Positions 17,368-28,905 of a DNA stretch of 64,000 bases are shown here, piece by piece (position 1 is the first letter of the stretch; each line of letters begins with the position of its first letter). A program made the translations under genes and the position numbers. The notes beneath the pieces were generated by a model that saw nothing but the letters and a program-made list of their open reading frames with translations, searched no databases and was not told the origin of the DNA. The DNA comes from JAFAGX01 sp963759875. Lineage in GTDB: Bacteria; Acidobacteriota; Terriglobia; Terriglobales; Acidobacteriaceae. The stretch spans positions 992,001-1,056,000 of the forward strand of contig CAVXBB010000015.1 of the NCBI GenBank assembly GCA_963759875.1. The letters are read 5' to 3'.

Positions 17368-17826
17368 TTATGCTGCCCGGTCATGCGCCTTCTGCAGATC
17401 CTCAATAACGATTTTGTCCATCTTCATCATGGCCTGCATCACCGCGCTTGATTTTTTCTGATCCGGGTCGCTCATCAGCTTCATCAGTGCCGTTGGAACG
17501 ATCTGCCACGACAATCCGAATTTGTCTTTCACCCAGCCGCACCGGCTTTTCTCTCCACCTGCGGACAGTTTTTCCCAGAGTTCATCCACGTCTGCTTGCG
17601 TTTCACAGCTCACGAAGAAAGAGATTGCTTCGGTGAACTTGAAAAGAGGCTCGGCATTCAACGCCATGAATTTCTGGCCCTCGAGTTCAAATGCGACCGT
17701 CAGTACCTTTCCATTAACACGATGTGTACCGAGCACTTTCGAGTTCTTGAAAATCGAGACGTAGTGATTCATGGCCTCTTCGGCTCTGCCGTCGAACCAT
17801 AAAAATGGTGTGATTCCCTGTATCAT
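17368..17826 (-). CDS. VOC superfamily protein (PhnB/3-demethylubiquinone methyltransferase-like)
   Basis: The start at 17826 is chosen because AAAGGAAC stands just upstream. The 152-residue product carries two beta-alpha-beta-beta-beta modules: ITPFLWFDGRAEEAMNHYVS, then FVSCETQADVDELWEKL and GWVKDKFGLSWQIVP. This is the PhnB-like subgroup often misnamed 3-demethylubiquinone-9 3-methyltransferase. Metal-dependent VOC enzymes include isomerases and resistance proteins, but members of this subgroup are uncharacterised. It lies 23 bases after the BNR gene and 20 before the MoaD-like gene. Confidence 0.87.
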   Translation of the reverse strand: MIQGITPFLWFDGRAEEAMNHYVSIFKNSKVLGTHRVNGKVLTVAFELEGQKFMALNAEPLFKFTEAISFFVSCETQADVDELWEKLSAGGEKSRCGWVKDKFGLSWQIVPTALMKLMSDPDQKKSSAVMQAMMKMDKIVIEDLQKAHDRAA

Positions 17827-17849
17827 CGCTTGTTCCTTTACCAAATAAA

Positions 17850-19037
<1,188 letters not shown>

Positions 19038-19158
19038 GCTTTCTCCTGCTGAATATTGGATTGGGTGGCCCACGTCTCGTGGTTTTCGAGAAGTGGGGAA
19101 TTCGCGTCGGCTGCCCCAACCTTCGCACTTTTCGAAGGCTGCAATCCAGCCCGTGTGC

Positions 19159-19857
19159 CTACATCAGCGGTGCAGTCGTTCCGTCTGACCACTTGCCAAC
19201 CGGAATTAAGAATATGGTGACTGGGTCCGAAGCGCCAAACATAACCGGGGACCCAGGCAGATCTGCCCCCAAGGCGGCAGCGTCCATGGGTGGCGTATAA
19301 AACATCAGGTGGGCCATGTTATGGTCGTCGTGATCGGTAAGGTATGCGGCTTTCGACATCATGTAGCTCATCGCTCCAGGTTCCGGGCCGGGCAGTTCTT
19401 TCGTCGCTAAGGCAGCCTTGGTGCCATCGACGATCTGTGCTTTCGACTGACCGGCCAATGCCATTACCGTCCTCTTATAAAGAATAGGTAAGACCGATCG
19501 CGCGCCTGCTGGGTTGTAACAGATCGGGCCCCGTATTTTTGGATTCCAAAACTCGGCACTGCTGGAGGGAGACATCCAGGATCGTTCCACCACGCACACG
19601 AAACCGTTCTTGCCTTCGATGGCGGTCTCATAGCCATGCGGTCCGAGGACCAAGATCTTGGCGTCGCGGGAAATGGCTTCCGGGGCGGCACTTCGGGCCA
19701 AAGCGATCTCGGCGTTGCGGTCCGTCATCAGGTATTCATCGATCGGGGCCATGCTGGGATACAGTGCCGGACGATTCTGTGCTCTCCCTGTCGCGCTCAG
19801 CGAGGTGACTAGCACCAGCGTTCCAAGTACCAGGCTTCTTTCTGTTTTTCTGTGCAT
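19159..19857 (-). CDS. Hypothetical secreted protein
   Basis: The 232-residue product has a signal peptide (SLVLGTLVLVTSLSATGRAQ). The mature part contains IDEYLMTDRNAEIALARSAA, ILVLGPHGYETAIEGKNGFV and CVVERSW, then a polar C-terminus ending GKWSDGTTAPLM. I recognise no domain. Two cysteines (CVVERS and ICYNP) could form a disulfide in the periplasm. It stands alone between the BNR operon and another hypothetical gene. Downstream bases carry no clear terminator. Confidence 0.75.
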   Translation of the reverse strand: MHRKTERSLVLGTLVLVTSLSATGRAQNRPALYPSMAPIDEYLMTDRNAEIALARSAAPEAISRDAKILVLGPHGYETAIEGKNGFVCVVERSWMSPSSSAEFWNPKIRGPICYNPAGARSVLPILYKRTVMALAGQSKAQIVDGTKAALATKELPGPEPGAMSYMMSKAAYLTDHDDHNMAHLMFYTPPMDAAALGADLPGSPVMFGASDPVTIFLIPVGKWSDGTTAPLM

Positions 19858-19981
19858 AATCTGTCCCTCAACAGACGCCCCGCCCTTCCTCGACTTTAGA
19901 AGTCGTAGTGACGAGTCGATAGCTGGAACTCGGCAAGCTTGACTTAACTGACTCCTGACTACCGACTCCTGCGTCCTGCTC

Positions 19982-20446
19982 CTACGCTGCCGCTTTCTTC
20001 AGTTGGGTCTGCATCTGTTTCATGAACTCGCGCATGGTATCGAGGTGTCCCGGCGAGCGCTTCTCGATCCACGACTCGTAGCGTTGCGCGGCGCTCTCCA
20101 GTTCTGAAAGGTACAGGTTGTACTTCATTCTCTCCCGGGCCACGGGAACACCGGCTTTCACGCGTTCCCAGACGCCATAAAACTCGCCACTGGTGCGGAA
20201 AAAGAGTTCTTCATTGAGCAATCCGCTGTTGAGCAGGGCGCAGGTTTGTTCCCAGTAGCTGAGAACCATCATCGCGAATGTTCCGCCTTCGGTTCCGGGC
20301 GCCGCCACGCGCATATAGTCTTCATAACTTTCTACAAAGTAGTTTCTAAAAAACCAGTCGCGCGCCTGACGCAACCGCGCCTCGCGACGCATTTCGAAAA
20401 GCTGCAAATGAAGTTGTGCTTGTTCGTGGGTGGGTTTCGTTTCCAT
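19982..20446 (-). CDS. Hypothetical mainly helical protein
   Basis: The ATG at 20446 has AAGGAG eight bases upstream. The 154-residue product is Glu/Arg/Leu-rich and predicted helical: HLQLFEMRREARLRQARDWF, FVESYEDYMRVAA and a C-terminal coiled segment ending in KKAAA. It has no signal peptide or membrane segment. I know no function for it; the composition resembles small four-helix cytoplasmic proteins. It is followed by a short intergenic stretch (19858-19981) with a repeated ctgactcctgact-like pattern. Confidence 0.75.
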   Translation of the reverse strand: METKPTHEQAQLHLQLFEMRREARLRQARDWFFRNYFVESYEDYMRVAAPGTEGGTFAMMVLSYWEQTCALLNSGLLNEELFFRTSGEFYGVWERVKAGVPVARERMKYNLYLSELESAAQRYESWIEKRSPGHLDTMREFMKQMQTQLKKAAA

Positions 20447-20564
20447 AGACAATTCTCCTTATTTCAGGAATAAACTTGCGAATACCTTGAGCGGGTAACC
20501 CCTTGCTCTATATGGTAGACGAACGAGCCGTCACAAAATCGACAGGTTCTAAGAATTTTTTTTT

Positions 20565-20689
20565 TGTGGGGCGGAGACTCTTGTCCGCCCCTTTGGATGT
20601 CCAAGCAATCCATATACTTTGCTGTGTCGAATGAGGTTGGGGGCAGAACGTTAGGTCCAGGCTTTGCGTACAAGAGTGTCCGCCCTACA
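20565..20689. repeat. MITE-like element with 20-base inverted termini
   Basis: TGTGGGGCGGAGACTCTTGT at 20565-20584 and ACAAGAGTGTCCGCCCTACA at 20670-20689 are inverted copies matching at 18 of 20 positions. The left end itself folds (GGGGCGGA with TCCGCCCC). The 85-base interior is not coding. This looks like a short non-autonomous mobile or dispersed repeat between two minus-strand genes. Confidence 0.6.
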
Positions 20690-20696
20690 GCGCTGG

Positions 20697-22199
<1,503 letters not shown>

Positions 22200-22219
22200 T
22201 TCCAACTCCATCCCACTTT

Positions 22220-22307
22220 GTCATCCCGAGCCGCGTTCCTTTAGCGGTCGAAGGATCTGGGCGAGCCGCGCGAACTGTCGCGTTCTTTGCGACAGAATAA
22301 TCGCGCG
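22220..22307. repeat. GTCATCC-type repeat with long nested hairpin
   Basis: The unit GTCATCCCGAG...CGAAGGATCTGG (22220-22260) recurs in variant form at 57194 and twice at 59790-59871. It is followed by nested inverted repeats: CGCGCGA (22267) with TCGCGCG (22301), and CTGTCGC (22275) with GCGACAG (22289). It separates the alpha from the beta-gamma gene inside the operon and could change their expression ratio. Confidence 0.6.
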
Positions 22308-22330
22308 ATTGGCTCGCATCGCTATTACAT

Positions 22331-23383
22331 CTAAACCACCACGCCCACTCTCTGCATCACCTGCTCGTGCAACTCTTCCACCGACGGCACATTTCCGCCG
22401 ATACGTCCATAAAACTCCACCGGGACTCTGCCCTCAACCGCCAAGCGAACATCCTCGAGCATTTGTCCGTTACTCAACTCCACCACAAGAATCTTGTGGA
22501 CCTTGGAGGCCAGCTCAGCCACAACCTGCGAAGGATACGGCCATAAACTGATCGGCCGGAATAAGCCGGCTTTCACGCCATCCTTCCGTAAAGTCTCTAC
22601 GGCGGATCGCAACACCCGCGACACGATGCCGAATCCGACTAGCAAAACTTCTGCGTCGTCGGTTCGGTACAGCTCGTAGCGTTCTTCTTCGTGCTGGCAG
22701 CGGATGTACTTGGCTTCCATTGCGCGACCATGCGCTTCCAGTTCGTCAGGTTCCAGATAAATCGAAGTCACCACATTCGCGCGGGTCTCTGGCGTTGCTT
22801 GCACGGCCCACGGTTTCGGTGGCAGCACGGCCTCGCGATATTCCAAGTCCAGTGGCTCCTGCATCTGGCCGACGAATCCATCAGTCAATATCACTGCCGG
22901 ATTGCGGTATTTGTCGGCGAGCTCGAATGCCAGCATCGTGAGCTCGGCCGTCTCCTGCACCGAAGCTGGAGCCAACACAATGTTTCGATAGTTCCCGTGA
23001 CCTCCGCCCTTCACCATCGCAAAGTAATCGCTCTGTTCCGGTGCGATGTTGCCCAAGCCAGGTCCGCCGCGAACCACGTCCACAATCACGCAGGGAAGTT
23101 CCGCGCCCGCGAGATAAGACATTCCTTCTTGCATTAAGCTGAGGCCAGGGCCTGAGGATGCGGTCATGACGCGGACCCCGGCCGCAGCTGCGCCGTACAC
23201 CATGTTTATGGCGGCGACTTCGCTCTCCGCCTGCAGAAATGTGCCGCCGACCTGCGGCAGGTATAAGGCCGCCGCTTCGGCAATTTCGCTGGCAGGAGTA
23301 ATTGGATATCCATAGTAGGCGCGGCATCCCGCGAGGATCGCGCCTTTGACGACGGCAACATTTCCCTTACACAGCTGCCGCAT
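22331..23383 (-). CDS. 2-oxoacid:ferredoxin oxidoreductase alpha subunit
   Basis: The ATG at 23383 is preceded by CAGGAGG; 350 residues. The pyrimidine-binding half of the TPP site is seen in YYGYPITPASEIAEAA and LQAESEVAAINMVYGAA, with TASSGPGLSLMQEG and a C-terminal transketolase-like domain (RPISLWPYPSQVV). This matches the KorA/VorB type of alpha subunit without an N-terminal gamma domain, consistent with gamma being fused to beta downstream. The gene overlaps the ferredoxin gene by 17 bases and works in one complex with it. Confidence 0.92.
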   Translation of the reverse strand: MRQLCKGNVAVVKGAILAGCRAYYGYPITPASEIAEAAALYLPQVGGTFLQAESEVAAINMVYGAAAAGVRVMTASSGPGLSLMQEGMSYLAGAELPCVIVDVVRGGPGLGNIAPEQSDYFAMVKGGGHGNYRNIVLAPASVQETAELTMLAFELADKYRNPAVILTDGFVGQMQEPLDLEYREAVLPPKPWAVQATPETRANVVTSIYLEPDELEAHGRAMEAKYIRCQHEEERYELYRTDDAEVLLVGFGIVSRVLRSAVETLRKDGVKAGLFRPISLWPYPSQVVAELASKVHKILVVELSNGQMLEDVRLAVEGRVPVEFYGRIGGNVPSVEELHEQVMQRVGVVV

Positions 23384-23642
23384 GTTCGCCTCCTGAGTTT
23401 TTCGGAACAAGCTTCAGGCGTGGGACCAGGCGATAGACCGTGATCGCCCCCGGCTCCGGACAGCAGTAAAAGCAAATGCCGCAGCCGGTGCAGTCATGGC
23501 CGGTATAGCGCGCAGGATGCACTCCATACGCGCTCAGTTCCGGCGTCAGTTCCAGGCATCGTGGAGGACATGCTTCCACACACAGCCCGCACCCTTTGCA
23601 CTCTTCGATGTCAATCGTTACATTGCCTCGTGCCTGACCCAT
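23367..23642 (-). CDS. 2 x 4Fe-4S ferredoxin, delta subunit of the oxidoreductase
   Basis: The 91-residue protein has two cluster motifs, CKGCGLCVEACPP and CTGCGICFYCCPEP, both C-x2-C-x2-C-x3-C-P, near residues 15 and 51. It takes electrons from the TPP enzyme to soluble ferredoxin. The ATG lies 3 bases after the stop of the CoA-transferase, and its end overlaps the alpha gene start, so the operon is tightly coupled. The C-terminal 25 residues are not part of the ferredoxin fold. Confidence 0.93.
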   Translation of the reverse strand: MGQARGNVTIDIEECKGCGLCVEACPPRCLELTPELSAYGVHPARYTGHDCTGCGICFYCCPEPGAITVYRLVPRLKLVPKNSGGEHAAAV

Positions 23643-23645
23643 GCA

Positions 23646-24977
23646 TCACCTCGCTCCGACTGCCTCCGCGTTCGCCGGCCGTTGTAACCACTTTGTCTTC
23701 TCGCAATATTGATAAAGCTCGTCGCAGAATTTGGGATGCGCAATCTCAATCAGCGCCTTCGCTCGCTCGCGAATACTCTTTCCGTGCAGATATGCCACTC
23801 CATACTCAGTGACTACATAACGGATCAACCCTCTTGAGGTGACCACTCCTGCTCCCGGCGAAAGCATTGGCTTGATTCGCGACAGAGTTCCGCCTTTAGC
23901 AGTCGAAGGCAGAGCAATGATCGGTTTGCCGCCTTTGGAGCGCGAAGCTCCACGCAAGAAATCCACCTGTCCGCCGATCCCGCTATAGAAATATGTGCCG
24001 ATCGAGTCCGAACAGACTTGGCCGGTCAAGTCCACTTCCAGTGCGGAATTGATCGCAATCATGTTGTCGTTGCGTGCGATGAGCAGCGGATCATTGGTGT
24101 AGGAAGTGGGATGAAATTCAAAAATAGGATTATTGTCGACAAAATCAAACATCCGTTTCGTTCCCAGCACGAAACCAACAATGATTTTGCGCGGCTTGAA
24201 ATTCTTCCTTGCGCCATTGATGACGCCCGCCTCGACCAGCGGAATCACGCCATCGGCAACCAGTTCGCTGTGCACTCCGAGATCTTTGCGGTCCATGAGC
24301 AGCGGCAACACCGCATCAGGTATTCCGCCAATTCCGGTTTGAAGCACGCAGCCGTCTTCAATCAACGTCGCCACGTTGCGTGCGATTGCCATGTGCATCT
24401 CGCTGCTCTCGTGTTTGTGCGCCGTGCACAGCGGCCGCGAAGACTCGACAACCACGTCGATATCGCTCACGTGAATAAAGCTGTCTCCATAAGTCCGCGG
24501 CATCTGATCATTGATTTGCGCCACCACGTGGCGTGCGCATTTCGCTGCAGTCAGCGACGTGTCCACACCCAATCCAAAACTGCAGTAGCCGTGGGAGTCA
24601 GGAGGCGAGAGTTCCAGCAATGCCACGTCAATCGGCATGGCGCCGCTCTCGAACAATTCTTCAATCTCACTCAAATAAATAGGCGTGTAGTCGGCGCGAC
24701 CGTCGTTGATGGCCTCACGCACGTTGGGCCCGATAAAAACCGCATTGTGGCGGAAATGTCCCGCCATCTCCGGCGCCACGTACGGAGAGCAGCCCATGGT
24801 CATCATGTGAACGATTTCTACGTCATAAACGTAGGGACCGCGACGCATCAGCGCCTCTACCAACGTCTCGGGTTCGGCGCAACCTGGCTGGATGTACACC
24901 CGCATCCCTGATCTCACGCACTCCAACGACTCGTCGGCTGTGCGCAATTTCTTTTTGTATTCAATTTCCCAGGACAT
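23646..24977 (-). CDS. Acetyl-CoA hydrolase/transferase family CoA-transferase
   Basis: AGGAG stands upstream of the ATG; 443 residues. The N-terminal domain carries GMRVYIQPGCAEPETLVEAL and the C-terminal domain the GIGGIPDAV oxyanion loop followed by HSELVADGVIPLVEAG, where Glu is the expected thioester nucleophile, as in 4-hydroxybutyrate and acetate CoA-transferases. It moves CoA between an acyl-CoA and a free acid. Placed before the oxidoreductase genes, it probably uses the acyl-CoA that complex forms or supplies. The exact acids are not predictable. Confidence 0.9.
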   Translation of the reverse strand: MSWEIEYKKKLRTADESLECVRSGMRVYIQPGCAEPETLVEALMRRGPYVYDVEIVHMMTMGCSPYVAPEMAGHFRHNAVFIGPNVREAINDGRADYTPIYLSEIEELFESGAMPIDVALLELSPPDSHGYCSFGLGVDTSLTAAKCARHVVAQINDQMPRTYGDSFIHVSDIDVVVESSRPLCTAHKHESSEMHMAIARNVATLIEDGCVLQTGIGGIPDAVLPLLMDRKDLGVHSELVADGVIPLVEAGVINGARKNFKPRKIIVGFVLGTKRMFDFVDNNPIFEFHPTSYTNDPLLIARNDNMIAINSALEVDLTGQVCSDSIGTYFYSGIGGQVDFLRGASRSKGGKPIIALPSTAKGGTLSRIKPMLSPGAGVVTSRGLIRYVVTEYGVAYLHGKSIRERAKALIEIAHPKFCDELYQYCEKTKWLQRPANAEAVGAR

Positions 24978-24987
24978 CTCTAACTCC

Positions 24988-25455
24988 TCACACTGCCTTA
25001 GTGGCCAAGGGCTGCCGGGCCTCGGTCATCGCGCGCTCATATCCCAGAGCCGCGTAAAAAATTGCATGATCAAAGAACTGCTCCAGCAGTTGCAGCAGCT
25101 CCAGTTCGCCAAACACTTCGACCGGACGATCCATGGTCGACTCTTTCCGCAAAAACTCCCATAGGTTTTCTTTGGTCAAGATGATTGCCATCGCTACCTG
25201 GCTGAACGGCACCTGCTGCTCAGCCCGCCGGGCGCCAATTTCAAGATATCGCTTTTCGATGTCGAACTCTGTTTTGCCCAGGAGCCAATCGCCCAGATGG
25301 CGATAAATTTCGTAAACCCGATCCTTTAGATCCTCGGGAGGAACTTTGCTGAAGTCGCGGGTGTGCTCGCACTCCTGAACGCGCACAAGAAGGGCTGTGG
25401 CCAGCGCCTGGGAGTGGGTCTCAATCAGGCGGACCAGTCGGTATAAGAGCATCAT
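24988..25455 (-). CDS. RsbR N-terminal-domain-like stress sensor
   Basis: I start at ATG 25455 with AGAGGA upstream (155 residues); a GTG at 25518 is the alternative. LYRLVRLIETHSQALATALL, DLKDRVYEIYRHLGDWLLGK and SQVAMAIILTKENLWEFLRK match the RsbRD N-terminal (globin-like helical) domain that senses signals in stressosome proteins. The usual C-terminal STAS domain is absent. It is the first gene of the oxidoreductase operon, 10 bases before the CoA-transferase, so it may sense a redox or metabolic cue for that pathway. Confidence 0.82.
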   Translation of the reverse strand: MMLLYRLVRLIETHSQALATALLVRVQECEHTRDFSKVPPEDLKDRVYEIYRHLGDWLLGKTEFDIEKRYLEIGARRAEQQVPFSQVAMAIILTKENLWEFLRKESTMDRPVEVFGELELLQLLEQFFDHAIFYAALGYERAMTEARQPLATKAV

Positions 25456-25580
25456 GACCGGTTTTCCTCTACTTCCAGTCTCGTCCCGGGAGGAGGCTAT
25501 GGCCGTGATGCTTGCCACAAGAAATTGTGACCGCCATCACATCGGTAACTTATGCAGCCATAAGGATTTCTAATGCACAC

Positions 25581-25624
25581 GTAGGGGCAGCCGCGGAGCC
25601 TGCCCTGAGCGTAGTCGAAGGGGC
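25581..25624. repeat. Dispersed CCTGAGCGTAGTCGAAGG-type repeat
   Basis: The segment around CCTGCCCTGAGCGTAGTCGA with flanking GGGGC is an intergenic motif I recognise from many bacterial genomes. Only one copy is seen in this window. It lies 3' of the RND gene and could fold weakly; no coding role. Confidence 0.4.
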
Positions 25625-25650
25625 TATCTGGCGCATCGAAGCTCCGCTAA

Positions 25651-28600
25651 CTACGCTTCCTTCTGCTTCCGGGTCATGTAGTAGAAGATCGTCGGGGTAA
25701 CGAACAAAGAGAGGACCATCGCGATCAGCAGTCCCCCAATTACCGCGATGGCCAAAGGCTGCAGCATTTCGGAACCGGCACCGATGCCCAGCGCCAAAGG
25801 CAGCATCCCTGCCACGGCGGCAATGGCCGTCATCACGATCGGCCGCAATCTTCTACGGCCCGCTTGAAAAACTGATTCTTCTTTCGAAAACCCGGCAGCC
25901 AGAAATTTCTCGTCGGCATCCAGCAACAGAATTCCATTTTTCGCCACAATGCCGACCACCATGATCAGCCCCATGAAAGACGACAGGTTGAAAGTGATTC
26001 CGGTCAGCAATAGCGCCACAAAAACACCGGCGGTCGAGAGAATTGCGGAAACGAGAATAGATATCGGTGCCGAGAAGCTGTGGAATTCGAACAACAGCAC
26101 AAGAAACACAAACACGATTGCCATGCCCAAGACAAGCGTGAGATCGCGGAACGATTGCTGCTGCGTCAGGTACAGGCCGCCGTACTCGATACGGATAGAT
26201 GACGGCAAATGCAGTTGCGCAATTGCCTTCTTCACATCGGCGATGGCGTGTCCCATATCGAGGCCCTCGAGCCGTGCGGTGACCGCGACGTAGCGCTCTT
26301 GATTGTCCTGCAGAATTTCGGTTTGCCCCGGAGACTCGGTCATGGTTGCGAGCGAGCCCAGGCTGGCCAGTTGCCCGTTCGGGCCAACCAGGATCGTGTT
26401 GTTCATCGCCGATACCGACGAGCGAACTTCAGCGGGATAGCGGATGCGAACCGGATAGGGACGATCGTTGATCACCACCGGTTGCGAAGCTGTCACGCCG
26501 TCAAGCATGGCCTGAGCTTCGTCCGCGATTTGTTGGGCAGTGAACCCAACGTGAGCAGCCTGTGCCGTGTTTACCTGGTACGAAACGGCGGGGCCGCTGG
26601 TGGTGGATTCGATCCCGTTGTCGATGTCCACAATCGGATTGCGTCCGCCAACCTGAATTTTCCCGATCGCGTCGGCGACTTGCGGCGCCCACTCACCCAG
26701 CAGTTTTGCGTCCGGAGAAAACATCATAATGTCGATTGGCTGCGGAGCATTGGTCAGGTCGCCAATCATGTCCTGCAGTTTCTGGGTAAACTCCACGGTA
26801 ACCGCCGGCTCTGCCTGGGCGACCTTGGTTCGCACATCGTCCATGATCGCCCAGATGTCGCGATGCCGGTCGGGCTTGAGATCCACAGAAATGTCGCCCG
26901 TGTTCGCTTCCGTTACCGCGGCCAATCCGAGCTGAAGTCCGGTGCGACGCGAAGTGCTCGAAACTTCGGGAACGGAGTGCACGATTTGAAGAATATGCGT
27001 GATCATCCGATTCGTTTCTGCCAGTGAGCTTCCCGGTGGGGTGACGTAATCCAGGATGAAGCTGCCTTCGTCCATTTTCGGCAGCAGGTCGGACCCAATA
27101 TGCTGATAGCAGAAGTAGGAGACCAGTATCAGAACCACGGTTAGAACCGGAATCGCAATCGGGTATTTGAGGGTTCGCCGGAACCATCGTTCATAGAAGC
27201 GAATCACCCGGCCGAAGTATCCCTTCATCAGGTGCTCTTCTTCTGCTTGCAGCAATCGGCTGACCTCGATTTTGCGTTCGTCAGCGGAAGCTGACACCGT
27301 CTCAGAACTTCTCGTAGACGATTCGTAAGTACTCGGCTGCTGATGCGACTCGTCGTTGTTTGCCGCCGCCGATTGTTTCCGTAACAAGTAGACGCAGAGC
27401 GTAGGTGTCCAGGTAAGCGCGAGGGCCAGGGAAGTGAACAATGCCGATCCAATGGTCACAGCCATGGCGCGAAAGAAAACGCCGGTAACTCCGGTGATCG
27501 CAATCAGCGGCAGAAACACGACAATCGGAGTCAGCGTAGACCCAACCAAGGGCAGCGCAAGCTCGCGAAGTGTCATCGCCACAGCCTCGTATCTGCCTTC
27601 ACCCGCCTCGCGATGCAGCGTCACGTTCTCCAGAACAACGATGGCGTCATCGATGATTAAGCCAACCGCTGCTGCCATGCCTCCGAGCGTCATCAGGTCG
27701 AAACTTTCGCCAAGAAGTTTCATGACGATGAACGTGACCAGCAGGCTGATGGGGATAACCATCCCGGCAATAAACGAAGTGCCCCAATCCCGCAGAAAAA
27801 GCACCAGAACAGCCGATGCCAGCAGTAAGCCAATCAGGATCGCCTCGCGCACGCTGGCGATCGATTGCCCCACAATCCAGGATTGGTCGTAAAAGGTGCT
27901 GACGTGCACTCCCTGAAGTTGGTTTTTTTCAAGCCGGCTCATCTCCGCCCTTACCGCGTCGGCTACTTGTAACGTGTTGCTTCCGCGCTGGCGATCTATA
28001 TTGATCAATACCGCCGGCTTCTGGTTTGCGGTCACGATAGTGAAAGTCGGTTCGAACGAAGGCGCTACCTGCCCGATATCGCCGACGTACACCGGAGTGC
28101 CGCTCGACGAATTCTTAACGAAGATGTTTGCGATTTGCCGCGCATCGTGCGCCTGCCCGGTGATTAATGCCAGATATAGCTTGTGGTTCTGAGAGAACAG
28201 GCCGGGAGATTGGATGATGTTGGATCGATCGACCGCCGTCAGAATATCCGATACGTTCACGGTGGCGGCGCGTAGCTTCGCTGGGTCGGGAACGATGTGA
28301 AACTCCGGCACCTCGCCGCCCTGAATCACGATGGTCCCTACGCCCGGTAAACTTGCAAGTCGAGGTTTTAAGTTGTAAGTGGCCAGATCCCAGAGTTGTT
28401 TCTGTGACACTGTGTCCGACGTGAGCCCATAACCCATGATCGGGAACGTCGAGAACTCGAGGCGTTCGGTGGTTATCTTGGCAGTCGGAGGTAGAGTTCC
28501 CGCCAGGCGCGACATAGCTGCATTCACGCGCTCAAGGGTCTGAAACATGTCCACTCGCCAACTGAAATAAAGATCAATTCCCGCCGAGCCCCTGCTGGTT

Positions 28601-28896
28601 ACTGACTTCACGTCCTGAATACCTTCGATTCCACTTACGGCTTCTTCAATCGGACGCGTAATGGTGACCAGCATCTGGTCAATAGGCATTACACCGTTAT
28701 CAACCGCGATAATGATCCGCGGGAAATCCGTGGTAGGGAAAACTGCAATGGGAATGCTGAACAGCAGGTACCCGCCGATCAGCGCGAGCGTGATGATCAG
28801 AAAAATTATCGACTTATGCTCGCGCGCGAACCAATACCGCTCTGCTTCAGCTTTAGGCTGAGAGATGTCGGAAGTGATTGTGTTCGAGTTCGCCAT
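25651..28896 (-). CDS. RND family efflux transporter permease (AcrB/CusA-like)
   Basis: The 1081-residue length fits a full RND pump: a transmembrane helix near residue 30, a porter domain, a block of helices around 330-500 with the GLIIDDAIVVLENV motif, a second porter domain, and final helices with VGIVAKNGILLLDADEKF. It exports hydrophobic or toxic substrates by proton antiport with the adaptor and TolC partner encoded upstream. The ATG at 28896 is 9 bases after the adaptor stop. A Ser/Glu-rich loop around residue 510-545 is longer than in AcrB. The substrate is not predictable. Confidence 0.93.
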   Translation of the reverse strand: MANSNTITSDISQPKAEAERYWFAREHKSIIFLIITLALIGGYLLFSIPIAVFPTTDFPRIIIAVDNGVMPIDQMLVTITRPIEEAVSGIEGIQDVKSVTSRGSAGIDLYFSWRVDMFQTLERVNAAMSRLAGTLPPTAKITTERLEFSTFPIMGYGLTSDTVSQKQLWDLATYNLKPRLASLPGVGTIVIQGGEVPEFHIVPDPAKLRAATVNVSDILTAVDRSNIIQSPGLFSQNHKLYLALITGQAHDARQIANIFVKNSSSGTPVYVGDIGQVAPSFEPTFTIVTANQKPAVLINIDRQRGSNTLQVADAVRAEMSRLEKNQLQGVHVSTFYDQSWIVGQSIASVREAILIGLLLASAVLVLFLRDWGTSFIAGMVIPISLLVTFIVMKLLGESFDLMTLGGMAAAVGLIIDDAIVVLENVTLHREAGEGRYEAVAMTLRELALPLVGSTLTPIVVFLPLIAITGVTGVFFRAMAVTIGSALFTSLALALTWTPTLCVYLLRKQSAAANNDESHQQPSTYESSTRSSETVSASADERKIEVSRLLQAEEEHLMKGYFGRVIRFYERWFRRTLKYPIAIPVLTVVLILVSYFCYQHIGSDLLPKMDEGSFILDYVTPPGSSLAETNRMITHILQIVHSVPEVSSTSRRTGLQLGLAAVTEANTGDISVDLKPDRHRDIWAIMDDVRTKVAQAEPAVTVEFTQKLQDMIGDLTNAPQPIDIMMFSPDAKLLGEWAPQVADAIGKIQVGGRNPIVDIDNGIESTTSGPAVSYQVNTAQAAHVGFTAQQIADEAQAMLDGVTASQPVVINDRPYPVRIRYPAEVRSSVSAMNNTILVGPNGQLASLGSLATMTESPGQTEILQDNQERYVAVTARLEGLDMGHAIADVKKAIAQLHLPSSIRIEYGGLYLTQQQSFRDLTLVLGMAIVFVFLVLLFEFHSFSAPISILVSAILSTAGVFVALLLTGITFNLSSFMGLIMVVGIVAKNGILLLDADEKFLAAGFSKEESVFQAGRRRLRPIVMTAIAAVAGMLPLALGIGAGSEMLQPLAIAVIGGLLIAMVLSLFVTPTIFYYMTRKQKEA

Positions 28897-28905
28897 CAAT
28901 CGACG

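Noticed and set aside
20568..20591. GGGGCGGA/TCCGCCCC hairpin as an intrinsic terminator
   Set aside because: The T-run precedes the stem on the plus strand and becomes an A-run on the minus strand, so it fits neither direction; better explained as the end of a repeat element.
24018..24911. Long open frame antisense to the CoA-transferase
   Set aside because: Low-complexity His/Arg/Val-rich translation typical of a shadow frame; the opposite strand encodes a clear enzyme.
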